A stretch of DNA of 64,000 bases, taken from an uncultured Flavobacteriales bacterium (lineage in GTDB: Bacteria > Bacteroidota > Bacteroidia > Flavobacteriales_D > Sanyastnellaceae). The stretch spans positions 103,762-167,761 of the forward strand of contig CALKGQ010000014.1 in NCBI GenBank assembly GCA_938085425.1. Reading direction: 5' to 3'. Positions 8,205-16,800 of this stretch are shown here, one piece after another. A model generated the notes under the pieces. The model was given only the letters and a program-made list of their open reading frames with translations, made no database searches and was not told the DNA's origin. Position 1 is the first letter of the stretch, and each line of letters opens with the position of its first letter. The position numbers and the translations under genes were made by a program.

Positions 8205-10493
8205 ATGAAACCTCCCCTGCCAAAGACCTCGTCAGATCAAGTCCCCTCCTCTTGGAGGCGTTTGGCGTGGGGCACTCTGGCGGCCCTTGTCGGGGTCACC
8301 GCCTGGATGGCTTGGATGGCCACTTCCTTGGAATTCAACTACGACTTCGAGCAGTTCTTTCCCAAAGACCATCCCGAGACCAAATTCTACAGGGAGTTCC
8401 GTGACGACTTTGGCAGCGACAACGACTTTCTCATTGTCGGTTTTGAAGGGAACGAAATCTCCGCGGATTTTTTGGCAGAAATGGATGCCCATGTGGAGGC
8501 CTTGAAGGCCTTGCCTCATGTTGAAAGCGTCCAATCCCCTACCCGACTCGAGCTTCCAGTTCGCGACCCATTGAGCGGGATGGCCTTTCAGCGGCCTCTG
8601 TTGCAATGGCGAGACAGTGCACAATTGGCCCAGGACTTGATTCGACTTCGCGAACGAGACGACATCGTCGGCACTTTGGTCAGCCCAAGCGGTCGGGCCA
8701 TGGCCCTGAGTTTGGAACACACACAGGCGCTGAGCAAAGCGGGATGTGACAGCTTGGCCCAAGCCGTGCTTGCCTGGAAGGAGACTGCCTTGGAGCAACG
8801 CGAGCACATCAAAGGCATCCATGTGGCGGGACGGGCGGTGGCCCAAGCCTATTACGTGGGGGTGATGGAGACGGAAGTCCTTTGGTTTGTGGGGGTGGGC
8901 ATCCTTCTTCTCGTAGGGTTTTTGTGGGGCGCCTTCCGCACAAGCTGGGGAGTCTTGGTCCCGCTCGCCGTGGTCTTGGTCAGCGGGCTCTGGACCTTGG
9001 GCATCATGGTCGGCACAGGGAAAGCTGTCGACGTGATGACGGTGGTGCTTCCCACCATCCTCTTTGTCGTGGGCATCTCCGATGTGGTTCACGTCCTCAC
9101 CAGATACTACGACGAACGGCGCCAAGGGAGTTCTCATCCGGAAGGAATGAGACGGGCATTCAAAGAAGTGGGTTTGGCCACCTTTTTGACTTCGCTGACC
9201 ACCGCCCTCGGGTTTTTGACCTTGTTGACGAGTTCCATTGGACCTGTGCACGACTTTGGTTTGTACGCCGCTGTGGGGGTCGGCGTGGCGTACGTTTTGG
9301 CCTTCACACTCCTGCCAAGTGTCATGGTCCTCGCCCCTCCACCAGACGTCTCCAACCAAGGAACTGGCGTCTTCTGGAACCGACAGCTTCATGCTCTTTT
9401 GAGATGGACGCTTCGTCACAAGGCAGCCTTGGCCTTGGGGTGGGTGGTGATCGCGGGAGGCAGTGCTTGGATGGGGAGCCAGCTACAAGTGGACAACAAG
9501 CTCATTGAAGACTTGAGGGAAGACGACCCCTTTCGCCAGGAATTTGTGTTTTTTGAGCGTGAGTTCGCCGGGGTCAGGCCCTTTGAATGCTCGGTAAAAA
9601 TGCCGGCCGACATCTCGGAAATGGACATGTTGACGGTGATTGGAAGCCTCGAAGATTACCTAAAATCAGACTATGACGTGGGTGCCCTCATGGGACCTGC
9701 CACTGCCATGTGCATGGCGCACCGTGGCTTCATGGGCGACCGGGAATCCTATTTTCGTGTCCCGAAGGACAAACGCACCTTCAGGAAGTTGCTGCAAATC
9801 CTGACACGGTCTGGCCAGTGGTCCACTGTGGTCTCTGAGGATGGACGCCAAGCAAGGATTTTTGGCAAGGTTGAAGACCTCGGTTCTCAGCATCTGGCGC
9901 GCAAGAATGAAGACTTGCAGCGCTGGTGCGCCTCCAATTTGCCAGAAGGAAGTCAATGCAAGGTCACGGGCACTGCACACCTCGTCGACGTCAACAATGC
10001 TTCCCTTGCATCGGACATGGTGGGAGGCCTGGGACTGGCCCTGCTCGCTGTGGCCATTTTGGCTGGACTTCTGTTCCGAAGTGGGGTCATGGTGGTCATT
10101 TGTTTGGTCACCAATGTGCTCCCTCTCGCCATGATTGCGGCCATCATGGTGCTTCTTGGGTTGGACTTGAAAGTGACCTCCGGCATCATCTTCACCGTCG
10201 CCTTTGGCATCGCGGTGGACGACACCATCCATTTCCTCAGCAAACTCAGACTTCAGCTGGGACAAGGGAGATCCTTGCCAATGGCCGTGAAAAGGAGCTT
10301 TTTGTCCACCGGGAAGGCCATTGTGGTCACAAGCTTGATTCTCTGTGGTGGCTTTCTCACTTTGACCTCGTCTTCCTTTTTGGGGACCTTCCACATTGGT
10401 CTTCTGATCAGCTTGACCCTGCTCTTCGCAGTGCTTGCAGACCTCACATTCCTACCGTGGCTCGTCTTGCGTTGGTTTCGGGCGCCAAAGTGA
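8205..10493 (+). CDS. RND-superfamily (MMPL-type) exporter
   Basis: 762 residues with two repeated halves. Each half has one N-terminal membrane segment, a soluble domain and a cluster of about five membrane segments. The first cluster spans roughly residues 220-400 (VLWFVGVGILLLVGFLWG onward); the second is at the C-terminus, ending in LTFLPWLVLRWF. The conserved FPKDHPETKFYREF and the membrane-embedded GISDVVHV and GIAVDDTIHFLSK sites match the predicted exporters of the RND superfamily. Likely a proton-driven exporter of lipids or other hydrophobic substrates in the inner membrane. No adaptor or outer-membrane channel is adjacent. The ATG at 8205 is preferred. The in-frame ATG at 8166 would begin nine bases after the dnaK terminator and adds 13 unhelpful residues. 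Confidence 0.9.
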   Translation: MKPPLPKTSSDQVPSSWRRLAWGTLAALVGVTAWMAWMATSLEFNYDFEQFFPKDHPETKFYREFRDDFGSDNDFLIVGFEGNEISADFLAEMDAHVEALKALPHVESVQSPTRLELPVRDPLSGMAFQRPLLQWRDSAQLAQDLIRLRERDDIVGTLVSPSGRAMALSLEHTQALSKAGCDSLAQAVLAWKETALEQREHIKGIHVAGRAVAQAYYVGVMETEVLWFVGVGILLLVGFLWGAFRTSWGVLVPLAVVLVSGLWTLGIMVGTGKAVDVMTVVLPTILFVVGISDVVHVLTRYYDERRQGSSHPEGMRRAFKEVGLATFLTSLTTALGFLTLLTSSIGPVHDFGLYAAVGVGVAYVLAFTLLPSVMVLAPPPDVSNQGTGVFWNRQLHALLRWTLRHKAALALGWVVIAGGSAWMGSQLQVDNKLIEDLREDDPFRQEFVFFEREFAGVRPFECSVKMPADISEMDMLTVIGSLEDYLKSDYDVGALMGPATAMCMAHRGFMGDRESYFRVPKDKRTFRKLLQILTRSGQWSTVVSEDGRQARIFGKVEDLGSQHLARKNEDLQRWCASNLPEGSQCKVTGTAHLVDVNNASLASDMVGGLGLALLAVAILAGLLFRSGVMVVICLVTNVLPLAMIAAIMVLLGLDLKVTSGIIFTVAFGIAVDDTIHFLSKLRLQLGQGRSLPMAVKRSFLSTGKAIVVTSLILCGGFLTLTSSSFLGTFHIGLLISLTLLFAVLADLTFLPWLVLRWFRAPK

Positions 10494-10506
10494 CGAACTT
10501 CCCGAC

Positions 10507-11511
10507 ATGGGAAAGGCCAACCGACGAGACTTTTTGAAACGACTTGCTGCCACAGGAGCTGCCTTGGGCTTGGCCCCTTGGAGCATCGAATCCATGCTGC
10601 AAGCTTCTGCATCGACCAGCGCATCGGCTTCTCCGGGCCTTGGTGCATCGGGAAAGGCCACCATGTTGTCCACTTGGAACCACGGCATCGAGGCCAATGC
10701 AGCAGGGTTTCTCGCCCTCCAACAAGGGGGGACAGCGATGGACATGGTCGAAGCAGGGGCACGCATCGTCGAGTCCGATGCCACAGGGTTGAGTGTAGGG
10801 ATTGGTGGACTGCCCGACCGGGATGGCCATGTGACACTTGATGCCTGTTGCATGGACCACACCGGGAATGCAGGGTCGGTTTGTTTTGTGCAAGGCCTCC
10901 CTCACCCCCTTTCCTTGGCCCGAAAGGTCATGGAAGATACGCCTCATGTCATGCTGGCGGGTGCAGGCGCAGAGCAGTATGGCCAAGAACTTGGAATGAC
11001 TCGAAGGGACTTGCTGACAGAAACTTCACGCAGGGCTTGGGAGGAATGGCGCAAGACTTCCAACTACGAACCCGTGATCAACATTGAGAACCACGACACC
11101 ATTGGCATCTTGGCCCTGGACGATTCCGGGAGACTCTCAGGAGGCTGCACCACGAGTGGATTGGCCTACAAGATGCACGGACGAGTAGGTGACAGCCCCA
11201 TCCTTGGTGCGGGACTTTTCGTGGATCCACAAGTTGGCGGAGCCACCGCCACGGGTCTTGGGGAAGCGGTGATGAAAACAGTGGGCTCTTTCCTGGTCGT
11301 TGAACTGATGAGGAATGGGGAAACACCCCAACAAGCTTGTGAGGAAGCCGTGCACCGAATCATGGAAGGCATGCCTACAGACGATTTGCAAGTTGGATAC
11401 CTGGCCCTTTCCCACGATGGCAATTTCGGTGGACACGCCATTCACGAAGGATTCAACTTCGCCCGCACAACGAGGCAAGGCGGTTCTATGATTGACGCCA
11501 GCCACGGTTGA
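10507..11511 (+). CDS. N4-(beta-N-acetylglucosaminyl)-L-asparaginase, Ntn-hydrolase, Tat-type signal
   Basis: 334 residues. The N-terminus NRRDFLKRLAATGAALG is a twin-arginine-like signal, so export is expected. The body matches glycosylasparaginase: STWNHGIEAN near the start, GLSVGIGGLPDRDG, then HDTIGILALD. Thr198 in that last motif is the expected nucleophile exposed by autoproteolysis (family knowledge). GGCTTSGLAYKMHGRVGDSP completes the active site. It hydrolyses the GlcNAc-Asn link left after glycoprotein breakdown, which fits the protease-rich surroundings. It starts 13 bases after the exporter gene and is followed after 8 bases by the prenyltransferase start. These three genes are probably one unit. 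Confidence 0.93.
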   Translation: MGKANRRDFLKRLAATGAALGLAPWSIESMLQASASTSASASPGLGASGKATMLSTWNHGIEANAAGFLALQQGGTAMDMVEAGARIVESDATGLSVGIGGLPDRDGHVTLDACCMDHTGNAGSVCFVQGLPHPLSLARKVMEDTPHVMLAGAGAEQYGQELGMTRRDLLTETSRRAWEEWRKTSNYEPVINIENHDTIGILALDDSGRLSGGCTTSGLAYKMHGRVGDSPILGAGLFVDPQVGGATATGLGEAVMKTVGSFLVVELMRNGETPQQACEEAVHRIMEGMPTDDLQVGYLALSHDGNFGGHAIHEGFNFARTTRQGGSMIDASHG

Positions 11512-11519
11512 CCCCTGAG

Positions 11520-12374
11520 ATGAATCCTTCTTCGACCTCAGCCTTTTTTCAATGGTGGCGTCTCACGCGGCCGTGGAATGTTCTGGCCATGGGCATCATG
11601 GTGACATTGGTCCTTCGCTGGCAAGGCTTCCCATTGATGGACTTGATGCATTTGGGAAGGGCTGGATGGGTCATCGTTCCGATGCTTGTGGGCGCAGCAG
11701 GGAATTTGATCAACGACTACTTTGACATCCGAGAAGACCGGATCAACAAACCAGACAAGGCACTTGTTGGCCGTACGGTCAAGCGCCGTGTGATCGTGGT
11801 GACACATTGGGGATTCACGGCTGCTGCGCTCATCTGCAGCGGTTGGCTTTCATCCCATACAGGCGCCTATTGGCCGATGATCATGGTCGCTGTATTTTCA
11901 GTTATCCTCTACTTGTACTCACCGCTTCTCAAGGGCCGAGGAGCTTGGGGAAATGTGGCCATTTCCGGATGTGTGGCGGGTTTGGTGGTGTGGGGCGGCT
12001 TGGCAGCTTTGAAGGGGACACACGCTCCTCCTCCTGCATTGTGGATGTTTGCTGTGATCCTTGGATGGTTCAACTTCCTTCGTGAATGGGTCAAGGACGT
12101 TCAAGACATGGAGGGCGATCGCGCTGCGAACCACCGAACATTGGCCATGTCACTGACAACTCAGCAGAATCGATTTGGGGTCATTGTCGGCATCATTCTT
12201 GGCGGGTCATTCGTCATCATTTGGTCTTTGCAAGTGAATTCGAGTTGGCTGATGATGTTGCCATGGCTGTTTGCTTTTTGCGCCGCCTTGGTCAGCGCAA
12301 TTAAGCTTAAAACAACAAGCCTATCTGCTTGGTTAAAAGTGCTTCTAGGCTCTTTGTATCTATTTATAGTTTAA
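11520..12374 (+). CDS. UbiA-family prenyltransferase (geranylgeranylglycerol-phosphate geranylgeranyltransferase-like)
   Basis: 284 residues, about eight membrane helices. The first Asp-rich motif reads NDYFDIREDRINKPDKALVG (near residues 62-81) and the second is DVQDMEGDRAANHRTLA. These are the Mg2+/diphosphate sites of UbiA transferases. NDYFDIxxDxINKPD..L is typical of the subgroup named after the archaeal ether-lipid enzyme, which is widespread in Bacteroidota, where the acceptor is uncertain. Likely an inner-membrane enzyme attaching a prenyl chain to a lipid or quinone precursor. The ATG at 11520 is used. The last 30 codons are AT-richer than the rest of the gene (for example the AAGCTTAAAACAACAAGCCT stretch). 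Confidence 0.88.
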   Translation: MNPSSTSAFFQWWRLTRPWNVLAMGIMVTLVLRWQGFPLMDLMHLGRAGWVIVPMLVGAAGNLINDYFDIREDRINKPDKALVGRTVKRRVIVVTHWGFTAAALICSGWLSSHTGAYWPMIMVAVFSVILYLYSPLLKGRGAWGNVAISGCVAGLVVWGGLAALKGTHAPPPALWMFAVILGWFNFLREWVKDVQDMEGDRAANHRTLAMSLTTQQNRFGVIVGIILGGSFVIIWSLQVNSSWLMMLPWLFAFCAALVSAIKLKTTSLSAWLKVLLGSLYLFIV

Positions 12375-12474
12375 CCTCCTTCCCCAAAGGACAGGGTTGG
12401 AGTTGGGGTTGCCCTTGGCACACCTTTCTCTTGCCCTCTTCACTTTGAAGGTGCTTTGACACCAAATCCTGACA

Positions 12475-12495
12475 TGGCCCTTCACTGACGGGCCA
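12475..12495. other. Small hairpin in a 186-base convergent gap
   Basis: TGGCCC and GGGCCA form a six-base stem around a nine-base loop in the gap 12375-12560, between the prenyltransferase and propeller genes. A second short stem, CCCGG/CCGGG, follows. There is no T-run, so terminator function is weak. Nothing else is seen in this gap. Confidence 0.35.
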
Positions 12496-12560
12496 CAACT
12501 GACTCAGAAGTGGGAAATCCCGGACAAATGACCGGGCGCTTGCGTGATTCGATCGACGCT

Positions 12561-13772
12561 TCAGTGATTGACTTGGATGACTTTTTGGACCTGTCCACCC
12601 GCGGTTCGCACAATGCGGATCGATGGAAAGCCCGGCAATGAGGTCTCCCCAGTTCGCCCAAGCACATCCCACTCCCCTGCTGCGGCAGGCTGCTTCACAA
12701 GCGGTGCTTTCTCCCCTACGTCCGACACATCCAAAGACCGCCAGGCCAAAGAGCCCGGCGACACGCCCACAGGGACTGTAGCAATCCATTCGCCCTCAGA
12801 AGTTCGGAATTGAACTTCACCGAAGGTCTCATAATCCGTCACGCCTGTGCACGTCCAGCCAAATTCCGGATGGGAAATCAAGCTGTAAGCTGCAGGGGCG
12901 TCGGCGTTGAGAACTTCTCCCTCCCACGCCATGCTCGAGCCATCGAGCAAACGCAAGCCGCTTTCGCCACTGATTTGGATGGCCAACTTGGTGTCCAAGA
13001 ATGCGGAGGCGTTGCAACCCGCGGACACACCTTCCAGTGTCACCGTCTCAATTGCAGAAATGTTGGCGAGATTTACTCGGGAAACCGACGTACTGGACCA
13101 GTCACCGTTGTTCACAGTGAAGAGGTTGCCATCCAAGACGTGAAGGGCCACGGGGTTCTCCGCACCTTCACCCAAATCCCATTCTTCATAGATTTCCTCT
13201 ACTGGGTCCCAACAGCCTAAAAGTCCTGCCTCTGCACCAGGAGCCCAGCCATTGTTGACTGCGATGTACACCTTCCCATCGACCAACCTCACCTCTTGAC
13301 TTGGCAATGTTGGCCCTTCCTCCGGCGTCAACTCCGCATCCAGGCTCAAATCACCACCATCCAACAACACCAAGTAGCTGCTGAGATCCAAAGGTTGCCA
13401 AACGTCATCCAGGCCACCTCTCGTGACCACCACGTCTCCACCCTCTAGCAAGGTCGCCTCCTGGGCACCGAGAAGCTGGACATCTGCGAGGATTTGACCA
13501 GAAACCAAGTCCACCTTCACCACCCTGTTCTCAAGAACCACGATGGCAACGTCTCCCATAATTTCTAGATCCGTGGCGTAGCCAACATCTTGAAAAGACA
13601 ACAGTTCCTGGTAAGAAAATGAGGTCAGGTCTATCCGACCAAGACTTGGTGGCGTTTCACTCAGCACCCAAAGTTCATCCTGGGCATTTGCATTCAAATG
13701 TAGGAGTGACAAAACGAACATCCACAAGGTGAAAAGCACATTCTGAGCGCGGCGATGATGAAAGTTGGTCAT
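12561..13772 (-). CDS. Exported beta-propeller-like protein with probable T9SS C-terminal domain
   Basis: 403 residues. The signal peptide is about residues 10-31, ending NANA. The body is a series of degenerate blade-like repeats (for example VAIVVLENRVVKVDL, LVDGKVYIAVNNGW, VLDGNLFTVNNGDW), like YncE/DUF5074-type surface propellers. The C-terminus WDVLGRTGETSLPG then IRIVRTAGGQVQKVIQ resembles the end of a type A T9SS sorting domain, although the start of that domain is poorly conserved. The start is firm: a perfect TAGTTTTG promoter element ends four bases before the ATG. Ligand unknown. Confidence 0.75.
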   Translation of the reverse strand: MTNFHHRRAQNVLFTLWMFVLSLLHLNANAQDELWVLSETPPSLGRIDLTSFSYQELLSFQDVGYATDLEIMGDVAIVVLENRVVKVDLVSGQILADVQLLGAQEATLLEGGDVVVTRGGLDDVWQPLDLSSYLVLLDGGDLSLDAELTPEEGPTLPSQEVRLVDGKVYIAVNNGWAPGAEAGLLGCWDPVEEIYEEWDLGEGAENPVALHVLDGNLFTVNNGDWSSTSVSRVNLANISAIETVTLEGVSAGCNASAFLDTKLAIQISGESGLRLLDGSSMAWEGEVLNADAPAAYSLISHPEFGWTCTGVTDYETFGEVQFRTSEGEWIATVPVGVSPGSLAWRSLDVSDVGEKAPLVKQPAAAGEWDVLGRTGETSLPGFPSIRIVRTAGGQVQKVIQVNH

Positions 13773-13776
13773 GCCT

Positions 13777-13784
13777 CAAAACTA
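13777..13784 (-). promoter_or_regulatory. -7 promoter element TAGTTTTG for the propeller gene
   Basis: Perfect TAnnTTTG on the minus strand, four bases (AGGC) before the ATG at 13772; predicts a leaderless transcript. No TTG at the usual -33 distance. Confidence 0.55.
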
Positions 13785-13816
13785 CAATGTTTGCGACTGT
13801 TTCATCGGTGTTAGTC

Positions 13817-13846
13817 AAAAAAAGGGCCGCCAATTGGCAGCCCTTT
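13817..13846 (-). terminator. Rho-independent terminator of the giant repeat protein gene
   Basis: On the minus strand AAAGGGC pairs with GCCCTTT around an inner GCC-AATT-GGC stem and is followed by a run of seven T. It lies 43 bases after the stop of the giant gene and separates it from the propeller promoter. Confidence 0.9.
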
Positions 13847-13888
13847 GCTTTTTGTTCCAATCGTCAGAATCGACGCTTTCTCATGGCT

Positions 13889-16800
13889 TTATTCGTACAC
13901 GGTTCCCCATGCAATGAGGAAGTCCAACAAGTCTTGTGCTTGCACTTGGCCATCGCCGTTGAAGTCGGGACAGACATTGTATGAACAGCTGCTGTCATCC
14001 AATGTTGCCAGAGCATTGAAGTTCAATGCCTCACTGTCGGTGCAACCCAGCCAGACACAAGTGCCCAAGTCGAATGCTGCAGTTGGGTCAAAGTTCGCAG
14101 CTGTTGGGTACGTACAGCCTGTTGCATTGACATCCATGTCCGCAATGCCCATTGCCACGACAGAACAACCGTCCTGAATCCACTCCAGCCCCCATTCTGG
14201 ACCGCTGGTGCCGTACGCCACAAGGAACTCCAACAAGTCCTCCAACTGCACCACGCCGTCTCCGGTGAAGTCTGCGCTGACAGGGGTGTTGGTGCACTGA
14301 CCATCGTTGGTGTTGGCCAATGCATTGTAACTGGTGAAATCTGGGCTGATGCAGCCTTCAAATACGCAATTGCCATTGTCATCTGTGGCCAATGGATTGA
14401 AATTGGACGCATTGAAGTACGTGCATCCGGACACCTCATTGGCATCACAAATGCCATCACCATCTGCATCAAACTCACAGACAGATGGGCAAACACCAGA
14501 GGCATCTGGGAAGACACATGAGCCATCGTTAAGAGTGGCACCCTCATCATAATTGCATGCCCAAGACACGATGCAACCTGTGCAGCTCTCGAAGTCGCAC
14601 GTTCCATCGTCTTCTTGCGCCGTGAAGTCGAAGTTGCACGCCGTCTGGTTGGTGCAACCCGTGGAAGCGTACTGGCAGGTGCCACTTTCATCAGTGGCAT
14701 TGGCATTGAAGTTCAAGGCCTCTGGATCAGTACAACCCACAACCTCACTTGCGTCACAAACAGAATCACCGTCCGAATCGACCAGACAGTTGCCATTGCA
14801 ATCTTGACCATTGGAGGCAAACTCGCATGAGCCATCAGGGTACAGCGCATTGTCATCGTAGTTGCAAGCTGAAGGCGTGACACACCCAAAGCAACCAGTG
14901 AAGTCACAGCTGCCATCGTTGACCGTGGCCGTTGGGTTGTAGTTGCACGCAATGAGCAGGGTGCAACCCATGACATCAAACTGGCATTGCCCGTTGTCCA
15001 ATGACGCGTCAGGGTCAAAGTTCGATGCCTCGCTGTCCATGCAGCCCAGGCAAGTGGCGTACTCACAGCTTCCATCTTCCGTGGTGGCGGACAAGTCGAA
15101 GTTGCATGCATTGGCGTTGGTGCAACCGAATACTTGGCAAGAAGCGTATTCACAGCCACTGTTCACTTGTGCATCTGCGTCAAAGTTGCAAGCAGCCTCA
15201 TTCATGCAACCCACCTGAGCACACAAGCTGCCATTGGCATCGAAGTACATGCAAGGCTCGTCGAGACCGAAGTTGCAAGCCAAGTCGTCCGCACAAGCTT
15301 CACCGTCGAACGGCATGCCAAACAGGCAACTGAAGTCACAAGCTCCTGGCAGATAGAAATCTGCGGAAGGGTCGAAGTTGCAAGCAAACGGCAGTGTACA
15401 ACCGCCCACTTCAATGATGCATGTTCCATTGTCATCGGTGGCAAATGGAGAGTAGTTGCTGGCCGCTGTATCTGTGCAACCCGGAATTTCGAGCTCATCG
15501 CAAATGCCGTCACCATCGGCGTCGTTGTTGCAATCACCATCACAGTCCACAAATTGGCTTGCAGGATAGGTACAGTCTGCAGGAGCATTCAACGTGGCTG
15601 ACGGATCAAACGTACAAGCCTCGGGATCTGTGCAACCTGAACAGCTGTTCAAATCACACAACGCAATGTCCAAGTAGTCAGCTGTGGGCTCAAAGTTGCA
15701 TGCGAATGGCAAAAGACATCCCGCCACCAAACAGCTCCCGTCGTCGTCTGTCGCTGCTGGGTTGTAGGCCGGGTTGGAAGGATCTGTACAACCTGCAATT
15801 TCGAATTCATCGCAAATGCCGTCTCCATCTTCATCGTTCAAGCACTCACCATCACAACCGTAGCCATAAGCGGGGAATTCACAGCTTCCATCGTTGAGCG
15901 TCGCCTCAGAGTCATAGTTGCATGCCTCTTCGCTCGTACATCCAGAACAGCTGTCAAACTCACAAGCTCCTGCGATTTGGAATTCTGCCGACACATCGTA
16001 GTTGCAGGCAAATTCAATGGTACAACCTCCTGTCAAACAGGATCCGTCGTCCACGTTGGCTTCAGGATTGTAACCAGGATTGTCTGGATCGGTACATCCG
16101 CTGACTTCAAGTTCATCACAAATGCCATTGTCGTTGTCATCGTTCAAGCAATTGCCATCACAATCGTAACCGTACAATGGGTAGAAACATGACTCATCGT
16201 CTTCATTGGCGAAGCTGTCATAGTTGCAAGCTTCTGAATCTGTGCAACCAAGGACCTGCAAGACCAAAGTCGCCACTTCGGTGAACAACGTTTGGTTGCC
16301 ACATGCATCAAGGGCAGTGTAAACGCGCTCCACAGTCAATTCATTTGGCAAATCCACCAAGATGGTCTCCTCTACCGACCAGCTGGCCTCGGTGTCGCAG
16401 TTGTCGATGACGACCACAAATGGCGCTGCCAACGTATCCCCCTCTGCCTCGTAAACAATGGAGGTTGATTCAGGAGTGTACGTGAACGTTGGTGCGGTGG
16501 TGTCCACGACCTCAATCGTTTGTGTTGCTGAAGTGGCATTCCCACAATCGTCGGTGGCGATGTACGTTCTGACAATCGTCATGGACTGTGGACATGAACC
16601 AGGAACAATCTCTTCCAACACCTCTACCGTGACCGCACCACAAGCGTCAGAAGCAGTGTATTCTGCCGCTGGTGCAGGCTCATCGCATTCAATGGTAGCG
16701 TCAGAAGCAATGTCCAACAATGGGGACGTGGTGTCTTGCTGGGTGATGGTTTGTACGGCTGAATTGGAATTGCCGCATGCATCCACCGCCGTGAAGGTTC

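Noticed and set aside
8232..9419. 395-residue minus-strand open frame within the RND exporter gene
   Set aside because: His/Gln-rich shadow of membrane-segment codons; the plus frame is a clear transporter.
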